From Paenibacillus sp. FSL R5-0517 (lineage in GTDB: Bacteria > Bacillota > Bacilli > Paenibacillales > Paenibacillaceae), in contig NZ_CP150235.1 in assembly GCF_037974355.1 (NCBI RefSeq), positions 1,798,001-1,862,000 of the forward strand: a stretch of 64,000 bases of DNA. Direction: 5' to 3'. The number at the start of each line of letters is the position of its first letter. Position 1 is the stretch's first letter. Shown here one piece after another: positions 51,214 through 59,627 of the stretch. The position numbers and the translations under genes are program-made. Under the pieces are notes generated by a model, which did no database searches, had not been told where the DNA came from, and saw nothing but the letters and a program-made list of their open reading frames with translations.

Positions 51214-51968
51214 GTTTCAATCTCCATTTGATGTAGGGCCTCAATCCATTCTGTCGAACATTCGGAGTCTGTAATGACCATTGATACGTGATTCATGGGG
51301 GAGATCTGTGCAAACGTGGATCGACCAAATTTGGTGTGATCGGCTACCAAAATGGACTCTTCTGCTCGTTCCATCATTCTGCGGGAAACAAGTGCTTCTT
51401 CCAGCAAATAGTCTGTTACACCATCCATTAACGAAACACCGCCGGCAGAGATGAATGCTTTGTTTACTTTGAACTGACTCAGCAATTCATGTGTGACTGG
51501 CCCCGTGGAAGCTTGTACCGCTGAATTGATTTCACCTCCAGCAAAAATGATTTTACCTGCAAAACCTTCCAGCGCACAGGTGAGGATTGGAACTGAGTTG
51601 GTGATGACAGTCACCTGTGAACGATTTCTTAGTTGACGCATGATCTCCAGTGTTGTTGTGCCATTGTCCAACATCACGGTTTCACCATCTTCAATCAGAG
51701 CGGCAGCTGCTATGCCGATGCGCTGTTTCTCACTCATCTGAAGCTGCGCACGCTTTTGAAAAGGGGCTTCGATCATTCCTGAACGTACACGAACAGCTCC
51801 GCCATAGACTTTACGCAATTCGCCTTCCTTTTCGAGTCGATCCAGATCACGTCGTATGGTTTCTGTAGATACCTGAAACAGATCTGCCAAAGCCTGAACC
51901 TGAACTTTCCCTTGGGTAGCCAAACGAGTAAGAATAGTGTTTTTGCGCTCTTCGTACGTTAGAGACAT
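51198..51968 (-). CDS. DeoR/GlpR family transcriptional regulator
   Basis: This 256-residue regulator has an N-terminal DeoR helix-turn-helix (ALADLFQVSTETIRRDLDRL) and a C-terminal sugar-phosphate isomerase-like sensor with DNGTTTLEIMRQL and ILVADHTKFGRS. Family members sense sugar phosphates. AGGAGG is 11 bases before ATG 51968. It is divergent from a metallophosphoesterase and an EamA transporter, and two direct repeats in the shared region (52228, 52248) are likely binding sites. Confidence 0.9.
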   Translation of the reverse strand: MSLTYEERKNTILTRLATQGKVQVQALADLFQVSTETIRRDLDRLEKEGELRKVYGGAVRVRSGMIEAPFQKRAQLQMSEKQRIGIAAAALIEDGETVMLDNGTTTLEIMRQLRNRSQVTVITNSVPILTCALEGFAGKIIFAGGEINSAVQASTGPVTHELLSQFKVNKAFISAGGVSLMDGVTDYLLEEALVSRRMMERAEESILVADHTKFGRSTFAQISPMNHVSMVITDSECSTEWIEALHQMEIETVHTI

Positions 51969-52192
51969 ACGTTGTCGAACCTCCTGTATTGCGTATACAT
52001 ATGTATTTTAAATTTATAATTCGTGTAGTCTTGTGGATTTATGTTGATTTATATAGTTTAAAAGGTCAAGCAAAGCTTGTCAATTTGCCGAATATGTACT
52101 TTAAAAGAAATAAATCTGCACCGTCTAGGATCTTGATTATTTTGTTATCCAAGAACATGGGACAGAGATGTGATGATGAAGTTAATGATGTA

Positions 52193-52257
52193 TTGACAGT
52201 ACTATCATGTGAAGATAAGATCATATAAAACAACATAATGTCACAAGAAACAACATA
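52193..52257 (+). promoter_or_regulatory. Promoter with two DeoR-type direct repeats
   Basis: TTGACA (52193-52198) and TAAGAT (52216-52221) are 17 bp apart. Downstream, AAACAACATA occurs twice (52228-52237 and 52248-52257), 20 bp start to start, that is on the same DNA face and covering the transcription start. The rest of 51969-52322 is AT-rich without a gene. Confidence 0.72.
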
Positions 52258-52322
52258 CGGAGTGTAACGAGATCATAATTATATAACATGTATTTTTACT
52301 TACTAATGAGGGGGTCAAAAGA

Positions 52323-53288
52323 GTGAAGCGACAGCTGACTTTTCAAAAAGATGGAACGTTTAAAATTGTGCAGTTTACAGATCTGCACTGGAAAGACGGT
52401 CGTCCTGAGGATATCAGAACCCGGAAGTTAATGAATACCGTTGTTCAAGCGGAACAACCCGATCTGGTTGTGTTTACAGGGGATGTGATCTATACGGGGC
52501 CGGTAGATCAGGGGAAAAAGGCATGTGAGCATCCGGAGCAGGCTTTCCGTGAGGCCGTAGCAGTTGTGGAAGAGTGTGGCATTCCGTGGGCATTTGTGTA
52601 CGGCAATCACGATACGGAAAATCGGATTACTCCCGATGGATTAATGGATGTCATTCAGGAGCATGAGTATAACGTGACAGAGCCTGGTCCAAGCCAGATT
52701 GCAGGGATGAGCAATTACACGCTAGAGGTAGCCGATCCGAATGGGAGTCCGGCTGCAGTATTGTATTTCCTCGATTCAGGGAGTTATTCCACAGTTGAGT
52801 CTATTCCCGGCTATGACTGGATTCAGCCCAATCAGATCCAGTGGCTGATGTCTGAATCCATACGCGTCAATCCCGGCCGCAGCCGCGGAGATAAGCTACC
52901 CGCCTTGGCGTTTTTTCATATCCCGATTCCTGAATACCAGTCCATGTGGGACACGCAGATCTGTTATGGCAGCAAGTACGAGCCTGTCTGTTCTGCCCAA
53001 GTGAACTCGGGGCTGTTCTCTGCACTGCTGGAGATGGGCGATGTGATGGGAACCTTTTGCGGACATGATCATGTGAATGATTTTCACGGGAATTACCATG
53101 GCATTCGTCTCTGCTACGGGCGTTCGAGTGGGCACAGTACATATGGAAGGGAAGGCATGCTGCGCGGAGGACGCATCATTCAGATGAAGGCGGGACAACG
53201 CAGCTTTGATACATGGCTTCGTCTGGAAGACGGCTCTGTCGTGAAGGAGCAGCCAGAACATCAACCTGGGAGCGCTTCAGCACAATAG
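52323..53288 (+). CDS. Metallophosphoesterase (calcineurin-like)
   Basis: This 321-residue enzyme has the dinuclear-metal motif series: FTDLHW (D20, H22), GD at 53-54, GNHD at 94-97, a later H, and GHDHVNDF near the C-terminus. There is no signal peptide. Related Bacillota proteins act on phosphodiesters or phosphomonoesters, and the substrate is not known. The start is GTG 52323, eight bases after GAGGGGG. The divergent DeoR-type regulator probably represses it, which would point to a sugar-phosphate or phosphodiester substrate linked to sugar catabolism. Confidence 0.87.
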   Translation: MKRQLTFQKDGTFKIVQFTDLHWKDGRPEDIRTRKLMNTVVQAEQPDLVVFTGDVIYTGPVDQGKKACEHPEQAFREAVAVVEECGIPWAFVYGNHDTENRITPDGLMDVIQEHEYNVTEPGPSQIAGMSNYTLEVADPNGSPAAVLYFLDSGSYSTVESIPGYDWIQPNQIQWLMSESIRVNPGRSRGDKLPALAFFHIPIPEYQSMWDTQICYGSKYEPVCSAQVNSGLFSALLEMGDVMGTFCGHDHVNDFHGNYHGIRLCYGRSSGHSTYGREGMLRGGRIIQMKAGQRSFDTWLRLEDGSVVKEQPEHQPGSASAQ

Positions 53289-53330
53289 ATTATATAAAAG
53301 AGTAATGGAGTAGAGAGGAACGTTTTGATT

Positions 53331-54188
53331 ATGATTTTACCTATAATGCTGGTACTGGCTTCCGGGATGGCTCATGCCGTCTGGAGCATGTTTACCAAGC
53401 GCAGTCTGAATAAAAGTGTGTTTTTGTGGTCCATCATGATGATTCCAACGATTCTATTGCTTCCTGTACTCATTGTGGAATTGGCACGTGAACCCTTATC
53501 CATGGCAGCCTATGCGCTACTGATTCTGTCGATGGGCTTGCAGGCATTGTACTCTTGGCTGTTGTCTCAGACCTACGAACTCGGCGATCTATCTCAGATC
53601 TATCCGATTATGCGGGGAACGAGCACCTTATTGGTACCTCTAATCGGAGTTACTTTTCTGGGCGAAACCTTATCATTGTACGGCTGGATCGGCATTGCGT
53701 GTATGCTCGGCGGATTTACGGTGCTCAGTGGTGCCGGAAGCAGAGATGTTAATACGGGCTCGCGTGTAACGGGATTGAAGCCGGTTTTGATGGCTTTATG
53801 TGTAGGTTTATGTACAACCAGTTACGTGTTCGTGGATAAGCTGAATCTGGAACATATCTCACCCTTATCATTACTTGAAGTGACCAACATTGGTTTTGTC
53901 GCCGGTTTAACCCCTGCGTTGCTGGCTTCTCGTCAACTGCGTCAGGAGTGGAAGGTGAATCGATCGACCATTATGCTTGGCGCGTTACTGAATCCGGGCT
54001 CGTATCTGTTGTTTCTGTTTGCGTTACAGCAGGCACCGATGGCAAGACTGGGTCCCCTTCGGGAAGTAGGAACGATATTTGCAGCCTTCCTCGGTATTTT
54101 ACTGCTGAAAGAACAGCAGGGGAAAAAGCGTATTCTCTGTTCCGTCGTTATTTTTGCAGGCATTTTGCTAATTGGGATGTGGGGCTGA
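53331..54188 (+). CDS. EamA/DMT family transporter
   Basis: This 285-residue drug/metabolite-type permease has ten spans as two EamA repeats. Each ends with a conserved segment such as YPIMRGTSTLLVPLIGVTFLGE and LGPLREVGTIFAAFLGILLL, plus the usual LLKE signature. It follows the metallophosphoesterase by about 40 bp and is probably in the same DeoR-controlled transcript, so it could move the esterase's substrate or product. ATG 53331 is listed; TTG 53325 is closer to the GAGAGG site and is also possible. Confidence 0.85.
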   Translation: MILPIMLVLASGMAHAVWSMFTKRSLNKSVFLWSIMMIPTILLLPVLIVELAREPLSMAAYALLILSMGLQALYSWLLSQTYELGDLSQIYPIMRGTSTLLVPLIGVTFLGETLSLYGWIGIACMLGGFTVLSGAGSRDVNTGSRVTGLKPVLMALCVGLCTTSYVFVDKLNLEHISPLSLLEVTNIGFVAGLTPALLASRQLRQEWKVNRSTIMLGALLNPGSYLLFLFALQQAPMARLGPLREVGTIFAAFLGILLLKEQQGKKRILCSVVIFAGILLIGMWG

Positions 54189-54217
54189 CTAAAAAAATGA
54201 ATCAGATTTCTTCATGC

Positions 54218-54292
54218 AATCCCCTCAGGTGAATGACCTTAAGATGCATCTGTTCAGATGACACTTAGGTGACCGCCTGAGGGGATTTGTTC
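54218..54292 (+). terminator. Long, branched terminator hairpin
   Basis: A perfect 12-bp base stem (54218-54229 with 54276-54287) encloses inner pairings (ACCTTAAG/CTTAGGT and CATCTG/CAGATG). TTTGTTCATTTT follows. It is larger than an ordinary terminator. Confidence 0.75.
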
Positions 54293-54398
54293 ATTTTATC
54301 GGAGACACCCAAACATGATATATTGGATGCAGGCAGAGTAAGCAGGTAGAATAGATTGAGGGAGTGAGTAGAGCATCGGGAGTAAAGAGAAGGACCAC

Positions 54399-54950
54399 TT
54401 GTTGCATGAGGAGAAATTCATCCGGGCAATTGCGGAGCACGAGCAATTAATGCATGACCTGCGGAGAGTCCGAGGTCTCCATTTGCCACAATGTTACATA
54501 GGTGCAGGATATATTCGCAATTATATCTGGGATGTTCTTCATGGATATGCTGTTCGAGAGCTGCATAGTGATATTGATGTTGTCTATTACGATGCGCAAG
54601 ATCTGCGAGAGGAACGAGACATACAGTTGGAGTGTCAGCTTCGTGAGTTGACAGGCAATGCCAAGTGGTCGGTCAAAAATCAGGCCAGAATGCATCTGCG
54701 CAATGGCACAGATCCTTATCTTTCTACTGAAGATGCTCTTCGCTATTGGCCAGAGATTGTGACTGCCATAGGCGTACAGTTGGATGAAGAAGATCGGGTT
54801 AACATCTGCGCTCCTCATGGTCTGTATGATCTGTATGCGTTAATGGTTCGTCGAAGCCCGTTCTTCACGGATGCTGATTATTATAATCAACGCGTACAGA
54901 AGAAGTGCTGGCAACAACAGTGGCCCAAACTAACGATAATAACAGACTGA
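54399..54950 (+). CDS. Nucleotidyltransferase-family protein (NTP_transf_6)
   Basis: This 183-residue protein of PF06042 has YIGAGYIRNYIWDVLHG and RELHSDIDVVYYD with the paired aspartates of the nucleotidyltransferase fold, then APHGLYDLYALMVRRSP and a typical tail, FTDADYYNQRVQKKCW. Family members have the fold, but activity is unproven. TTG 54399 or 54402 with upstream AGAAGGA is the best start; no ATG is available. It is followed 50 bp later by the YdcF gene. Confidence 0.83.
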   Translation: MLHEEKFIRAIAEHEQLMHDLRRVRGLHLPQCYIGAGYIRNYIWDVLHGYAVRELHSDIDVVYYDAQDLREERDIQLECQLRELTGNAKWSVKNQARMHLRNGTDPYLSTEDALRYWPEIVTAIGVQLDEEDRVNICAPHGLYDLYALMVRRSPFFTDADYYNQRVQKKCWQQQWPKLTIITD

Positions 54951-55003
54951 AAGATAAGTGATTTGCGGAAGTGCAGGTACAAGAAGGAGTGTCTACGGAA
55001 TTG

Positions 55004-55735
55004 ATGAAAAAGTTCTTACAGAAAAATGGACTGATCATTGATCTTGTCCTGTTGGCATGTTTTGTAGCTTTTCTGGTCTTTTGGGGCCAGAGGTTTGCGG
55101 TCATGTTTTTCGGAATGATCACGGTGGCTTTTATCGTGCTAAGACGGATTGACTATCAGAAGCATGTTATTCTGAAACGGATTATCCTTACCGGATTTGG
55201 TGTGGTTGCCGTCTCCTTTGTCATTGTTGAAGCACTTGTGTTCACACAGCTTAGTGCGAATGATCCGGAAGAAGCGGACTATGTCATTATTCTGGGTTCA
55301 GGCATTCGGGGAACGGAATTGTCATTGACCCTCAAGCAAAGGTTAGATGCCAGTCTGGACTACATTCGCAGTCACCCTCAGACGCCGGTCATTGTATCGG
55401 GTGGACAGGGACCCGGGGAATCGATTCCCGAAGCGCTTGCCATGAAAAACTATCTGATTGAACAGGGGATTAACCCCGCCCAAGTCATTATGGAAGATCG
55501 CTCGACGAGTACACAGGAGAATCTGGCCTTTTCCAAAAAAATCATTCATGAATCCGGATTGGAGCACCCCGAGATCATGATTGTCACCAGTGATTATCAT
55601 ATGTTCCGTTCCAAATATATCGCTGCCAAGAACGGGTACGCGGCAGAATACGGTATATCGGCCCCGTCACCGGGATATTTGAAGCCGGTCAACATGATCC
55701 GTGAATATTTTGCTACGATCAAAACGTTTATCTAA
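55004..55735 (+). CDS. YdcF family (DUF218) membrane protein
   Basis: This 243-residue protein has two or three N-terminal membrane spans (to about residue 85), then the DUF218 domain: ADYVIILGSGIRG, VIVSGGQGPGESIPEALAM, MEDRSTSTQENLAFSKKI and VTSDYHMFRSKYIA. In relatives such as SanA/ElyC it acts in envelope barrier function. The domain binds nucleotide-like ligands. The start is ATG 55004; GTG 54971, GTG 54989 and TTG 55001 are alternatives because AAGGAG lies at 54984. It is convergent with the M56 gene. Confidence 0.83.
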   Translation: MKKFLQKNGLIIDLVLLACFVAFLVFWGQRFAVMFFGMITVAFIVLRRIDYQKHVILKRIILTGFGVVAVSFVIVEALVFTQLSANDPEEADYVIILGSGIRGTELSLTLKQRLDASLDYIRSHPQTPVIVSGGQGPGESIPEALAMKNYLIEQGINPAQVIMEDRSTSTQENLAFSKKIIHESGLEHPEIMIVTSDYHMFRSKYIAAKNGYAAEYGISAPSPGYLKPVNMIREYFATIKTFI

Positions 55736-55736
55736 T

Positions 55737-55785
55737 ATGCAAAAAGGACGAAGCGTAATACTTATGCTTCGTCCTTTTGCATATA
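55737..55785. terminator. Bidirectional terminator between ydcF-like and M56 genes
   Basis: GGACGAAGC pairs with GCTTCGTCC, extended by A/T tracts and TATGC/GCATA for about 18 bp with one bulge. Confidence 0.85.
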
Positions 55786-55812
55786 TGGGTGTACTTGTTC
55801 CTTAACGTTGTG

Positions 55813-57165
55813 TTACTTCTCTGAAGGAACAAGTACAGCTTCAGAAATCTGATCCGCAGGCGCTACCATCTCAGAAGATGAGGCAGGAGAAGGAACGGTT
55901 GCAGCCTCGGAAGGGAGGGCTACCATCTCAGAAGATCCAGCAGGAGAAGGAACTGTGGCTGGTTCTACAACTTGAACTTCAGAGGGTTCAGTAGTCGAAG
56001 GAGCTGGTATATTTTCTGAAACTTCATCTTCAGGGATAGCCACGATTTCAGGCGTTTTGGAAGCAGCGGGAGCAGTTACAGCTTCAGAAATTCCGGATTT
56101 AGATGGAGAAGCTGCGATTTCAGGAGTTTCAGATACGGTAGGAACAGGCACGGCTTCAGTAGCTTTGGCCTCTACTTTAACCGTATGGTTTGATGCCCAT
56201 ACTGCGGTGGATGTACTTACTCCTGTAATAAGCAATAGGGCCCCCATACTTAACATCCAGTGTTTCTTGTTCAGTTTCTTCACGTTAAACATGTTCATCA
56301 ATCTCCTTTTTAATTGTTTGCCTTCACCCGACAGGGATGAACAAAATTGAGCAGGCATATTCTTGGTTCCAGCCATCACATTTAAAATTGTCTCACCATA
56401 TTGTCTTCGTTCTTCGTGGGACATCTCTTTCACCACATCTTCATCACAGGCTAATTCGCTCCAGGTATGAATGTCCCGGCGAATTATATGAATCAGGGGA
56501 TTGAACCAGTGCAGGGCACTAACCCCCAAGGTCAGAGCTTTGACCCACAGATCTTGATGTTTCAGATGTACCAACTCATGATGAATCACCATCTTGATGT
56601 CCATCTTTACCGTATTTTCGGGTGGAAGATATATTGTTGGTTTAAACAAGCCGACCAGTATAGGGCTCCGTACTGCCGTGCTGTGAGCAAGCGTGATATT
56701 GCGTTGGATACCCAAAGTCTCTTTGATCAATGGCAGCTGTATAGCGGCTTCACTATCATAGAGAACTGGTGTACGTGTGCGTGATAGTTCATTCAAAAAT
56801 CTCCGATAACAGTACACCTGCCATGCAGAAAAACCGATGACGCCAATGCCCCATATGCATAACAGGGACCAGGCTGTAGTTACAGAAATGGTTTGTGCCG
56901 AGATAAATGTCCCTGCAAGTAAGCTTGTAGATGTTGCATGCTCCATACTCGGTACAGTTGATGTAGGAGGGAATGCAAAACCCAAAAGCCATGAAAGGCC
57001 AAGGGATACCGGGAGCAGATAGAACAAGAGAGCCATTTTACCGAGTCTGTAGAGCCACTTGGTCGGAAAAACAGATACAGGTATGAGTCGCAGAGTCAAC
57101 ATACATATGGCAACGATACTTCCAGCCACGGTCAGGCTGCACAGAATTTCAAAAAAGATGTTCAT
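55813..57165 (-). CDS. M56 (BlaR1/MecR1-type) membrane metallopeptidase with repetitive tail
   Basis: This 450-residue protein has four membrane spans. The M56 zinc site HELVH lies at about residues 196-200, with a downstream glutamate in SELACDEDVV. The fourth span is near 300-325. Instead of the penicillin-binding sensor of BlaR1, the outer part is a ~120-residue tail of P/A/S/E-rich repeats (SEMVALPSEAATVPSPA and SEMVAPADQ types). It probably cleaves or inactivates the BlaI-type repressor in response to envelope stress. It starts at ATG 57165, ten bases after the blaI stop region, in one operon with it. Confidence 0.85.
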   Translation of the reverse strand: MNIFFEILCSLTVAGSIVAICMLTLRLIPVSVFPTKWLYRLGKMALLFYLLPVSLGLSWLLGFAFPPTSTVPSMEHATSTSLLAGTFISAQTISVTTAWSLLCIWGIGVIGFSAWQVYCYRRFLNELSRTRTPVLYDSEAAIQLPLIKETLGIQRNITLAHSTAVRSPILVGLFKPTIYLPPENTVKMDIKMVIHHELVHLKHQDLWVKALTLGVSALHWFNPLIHIIRRDIHTWSELACDEDVVKEMSHEERRQYGETILNVMAGTKNMPAQFCSSLSGEGKQLKRRLMNMFNVKKLNKKHWMLSMGALLLITGVSTSTAVWASNHTVKVEAKATEAVPVPTVSETPEIAASPSKSGISEAVTAPAASKTPEIVAIPEDEVSENIPAPSTTEPSEVQVVEPATVPSPAGSSEMVALPSEAATVPSPASSSEMVAPADQISEAVLVPSEK

Positions 57166-57174
57166 GATCTGCAC

Positions 57175-57558
57175 CTACTTTTCCGAAAGCCATTTTTTCA
57201 GTTCTGAAATGTCATCGTCTGAAAGCTTATCGCCGTCATACATGGCCGAAACCAAATTCTTGACAGAACCTTGATAAAGCCCATCAAGCACGTGCTGTGT
57301 TTCCTGTAGTTTATAGTCTTCTGGTTGTAGAAGAGGTTTGTAATCATTGATTCTTCCACGCCTCGTCACGGTAAGAGCGCCTTTATCCACCAATCTGGAC
57401 AGAAAGGTAGACATGGTCTGCGCTTTCCACGCTTTCCCTTTCTCAGCGAATATGTCTAATAGCTCTGTCGAGGTGACGGGTGGATCGCATGACCATATAA
57501 CGACCATTAACTCCATTTCTGTTTCGGATAATTTTTGAATCTGGTTCACCGTGAACAC
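57175..57558 (-). CDS. BlaI/MecI/CopY family repressor
   Basis: This 127-residue winged-helix repressor has ETEMELMVVIWSCDPPVTST and the recognition helix region AWKAQTMSTFLSRLVDKGAL. A dimerising C-terminal helix ends LKKWLSEK. It partners the M56 peptidase encoded immediately downstream. Two inverted repeats upstream (57594-57635) fit BlaI/MecI-type operators, so it represses its own operon. The real start could be a few codons in, but ATG/GTG 57558 near a purine-rich stretch is acceptable. Confidence 0.88.
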   Translation of the reverse strand: MFTVNQIQKLSETEMELMVVIWSCDPPVTSTELLDIFAEKGKAWKAQTMSTFLSRLVDKGALTVTRRGRINDYKPLLQPEDYKLQETQHVLDGLYQGSVKNLVSAMYDGDKLSDDDISELKKWLSEK

Positions 57559-57593
57559 TCCTTAACATCGTTATGCGTCCATAACGAGCATAT

Positions 57594-57645
57594 TACTACA
57601 CTACGTAGTACGTATAAACTACTACAACTTGTAGTGGATAGTCAA
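57594..57645 (-). promoter_or_regulatory. blaI promoter with two operator dyads
   Basis: On the minus strand, TTGACT (57640-57645) and TAGTTT (57616-57621) form a promoter with 18-bp spacing. A perfect 7-bp dyad, ACTACAA-C-TTGTAGT (57621-57635), lies between the boxes. TACTAC-N5-GTAGTA (57594-57610) lies downstream. Both resemble MecI/BlaI TACTACA-type sites. Confidence 0.78.
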
Positions 57646-57716
57646 GTTATCCTGATAGATGATTGCCAAACCATGTTATAATATAGGTCATTAATAGAAG
57701 AACGATGTAGGAGTGA

Positions 57717-58238
57717 ATGATCATTACAGCGTATCAATTACCTGCTCTCTATGAGCAGAAGCGAGTTTCAATGCAAGAAATGGAAGAGATTGTACGCCTA
57801 TTGGCCCAAGCCCCGCTACTATATGATGATGGAGAGAGCATTCAGGTTCAGGACTATCTGGAAGGATTGGAAGTCGAACTTGAGCATGAGGTACGCCTTG
57901 CTGTGACTGAATTGTATGCACTGGCTGTTCAGGCCTGCCGCGTCTTCGCTGATCCATTGGCGTACGAACAACTTCAAGATGCGCTTGGGTTACAGGCTGA
58001 GTTATGGCAGGAGGAAGTGCTTACTCTTGCGAAGTGGATGGACTGGCTGAAGCAGATCAGTGAAGGAAAAAGAACACTGCCCGAGTACAACTTTACAGCC
58101 ATGCTTGGGACTTTGCCGGACGGATTCATGATCCATGACTTTTATGATGAGCTCCGATATCAACTGGAACAAAACCCTGCAAACACATGGGCTATCGAAG
58201 AGCGGGATCGCTTGTACACGGCGCTGGGTGCGAATTAA
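57717..58238 (+). CDS. Hypothetical protein
   Basis: This 173-residue acidic, mostly helical soluble protein has no recognised domain. It is rich in leucine and glutamate (e.g. YLEGLEVELEHEVRLAVTELYAL), suggesting a helical bundle. ATG 57717 follows AGGAG with normal spacing. TATAAT at 57677-57682 is a good -10 box, but the -35 is poor. It is divergent from the BlaI operon and might share that control region. An SDR39 gene follows after 117 bp. Confidence 0.65.
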   Translation: MIITAYQLPALYEQKRVSMQEMEEIVRLLAQAPLLYDDGESIQVQDYLEGLEVELEHEVRLAVTELYALAVQACRVFADPLAYEQLQDALGLQAELWQEEVLTLAKWMDWLKQISEGKRTLPEYNFTAMLGTLPDGFMIHDFYDELRYQLEQNPANTWAIEERDRLYTALGAN

Positions 58239-58355
58239 ATCAAACCAACGGGTCACCAGCGGTGTTTAATCTAATATCTGTATTTTGCATGCATAGAAAC
58301 AGGTTGATCTATCTCTTGCGAAATCTTTACCCAGTATGGGAAATGAGGGGATACC

Positions 58356-59246
58356 TTGAAAAAGATTGTATTAGCTGGTGGAACGGGTTTTGTTGGACAG
58401 GAGTTTGCCCAAAGGTTCAGGAAGCTAGGTTATGAGGTGCTGATTATCTCGCGTCAGCCCGGTCATATTGCCTGGGAGGATCGTACAGGAATCATAGAGG
58501 CACTGGAAGAAGCAGAGATGTTGATTAACCTGGCAGGTAAATCGGTGAACTGCCGTTATACGGATGAGAATCGCAAAGTCATTCTGGAATCCAGAACGCG
58601 TACAACACGTATTCTCGGTGAAGCCGTCCTGGCTTGTAAACATCCTCCCGAACTATGGATTAATTCGAGTACGGCGACCATATACAGACATGCTGAAGAT
58701 CGTCCCATGACGGAAAAAGAAGGCGAGATTGGCTCTGGCTTCTCGGTCGACGTTGCCAAAGCTTGGGAACAGGCTTTCTTTGAATTCAGTTTGCCATCTA
58801 CACGTCAAATTGCATTGCGAATTGCGATTGTGCTGGGCGAGGGCGGCGTGATGGTGCCCATGACGAACCTGGTCCGTTTTGGCCTGGGAGGATCTCAAGG
58901 TGCAGGAACACAGCAATTCAGCTGGATTCATATCGAGGATCTGTTCCGCATGGTGATCTATTTGCAAGAGCATCCACACTTAAATGGTGTGTTCAATGCG
59001 TCCTCTCCGCATCCGGTTACAAATCGGGAGCTCATGGCACGTCTGAGAGAACAGATGGGCGTTCGGATCGGGCTGCCTTCTCCTCGCTGGATGCTTGAAC
59101 TGGGCGCACGATTCATCAAGACCGAAACAGAGCTGGTTCTCAAAAGTCGATGGGTCATTCCTGAGCGACTGGAGGGGGAAGGCTTCACTTTCACCTACGG
59201 AACGTTAGATGTCGCTCTTGCCGAGATCCTGAGTAAGAAGAAATGA
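58356..59246 (+). CDS. TIGR01777-type (SDR39U1) NAD-dependent epimerase
   Basis: This 296-residue atypical extended SDR of the YfcH/SulA/HCAG-type group has nucleotide loop AGGTGFVGQEFAQRF at about residues 7-21 and INLAGKSVNCRYT. It also has INSSTATIYRH, where the usual YxxxK is replaced, and a C-terminal DUF1731-like segment SPRWMLELGARFIKTETELV ending VLKSRWVIPERL. In B. subtilis the relative is YfhF. The role is unknown, with a link to division proposed for others. The start is TTG 58356 after GAGGGG. It ends before the terminator at 59275. Confidence 0.85.
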   Translation: MKKIVLAGGTGFVGQEFAQRFRKLGYEVLIISRQPGHIAWEDRTGIIEALEEAEMLINLAGKSVNCRYTDENRKVILESRTRTTRILGEAVLACKHPPELWINSSTATIYRHAEDRPMTEKEGEIGSGFSVDVAKAWEQAFFEFSLPSTRQIALRIAIVLGEGGVMVPMTNLVRFGLGGSQGAGTQQFSWIHIEDLFRMVIYLQEHPHLNGVFNASSPHPVTNRELMARLREQMGVRIGLPSPRWMLELGARFIKTETELVLKSRWVIPERLEGEGFTFTYGTLDVALAEILSKKK

Positions 59247-59274
59247 CACTATATAAAAAAGAAAACACAACAGC

Positions 59275-59302
59275 AAGGGCAGAGGCATCTGCCCTTTATT
59301 AT
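59275..59302 (+). terminator. Terminator after the SDR39 gene
   Basis: AAGGGCAGA/TCTGCCCTT (59275-59296) with a GGCA loop is followed by TATTATATATTTT. A second perfect hairpin, AAATGGCG/CGCCATTT, lies at 59322-59340 without a T-run. Confidence 0.8.
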
Positions 59303-59362
59303 ATATTTTAAGGCTTCTATTAAATGGCGTTTCGCCATTTGAGGTTAAGGACTCATTTCATT

Positions 59363-59597
59363 TATATATGTTCAACTAAACATTTACACGATAACAGAGA
59401 GGACAGAAATAACTTGAAGAAGCGAAGCGTGCGCCCAAAAGCTTTCTGAAAGAAAGCTGCATCGGAAGCATCGGCTTATCCCCGGATTTTCCCTTTTTAA
59501 GAAGGGAATCAAAAAAATCTGGGGATAACAGCGATCGGAAAGTTGTTCTGTCATCGGAGTGTCTGTGTAAATACTAATTAGCTGAACTTATATATAT
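59363..59597 (+). repeat. Gene-leading ~190-bp foldback repeat, copy B (best-preserved)
   Basis: The imperfect terminal inverted repeat runs from TATATATG at 59363 and from TATATAT ending 59597, through TTTACAC (59383-59389) and GTGTAAA (59565-59571). Inside is an 8-bp hairpin (59440-59458). A 13-bp stem follows, TTATCCCCGGATT (59476-59488) with AATCTGGGGATAA (59516-59528), capped by a TTCCCTT/AAGGGAA hairpin. Homologous to 10239-10462. It ends 30 bp before the KASIII start. Confidence 0.82.
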
Positions 59598-59627
59598 CAG
59601 TCAGATGAACAGAAAGAGGTTGGGGAA

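Noticed and set aside
51989..52228. 79-residue open frame between the DeoR gene and the metallophosphoesterase
   Set aside because: It has no ribosome site, covers the promoter at 52193, and is composed of AT-driven hydrophobic and basic residues.
54218..54292. Riboswitch interpretation of the branched hairpin
   Set aside because: It lies after, not before, a gene's coding end, more than 100 bp from the next start, and no known aptamer motif is visible.
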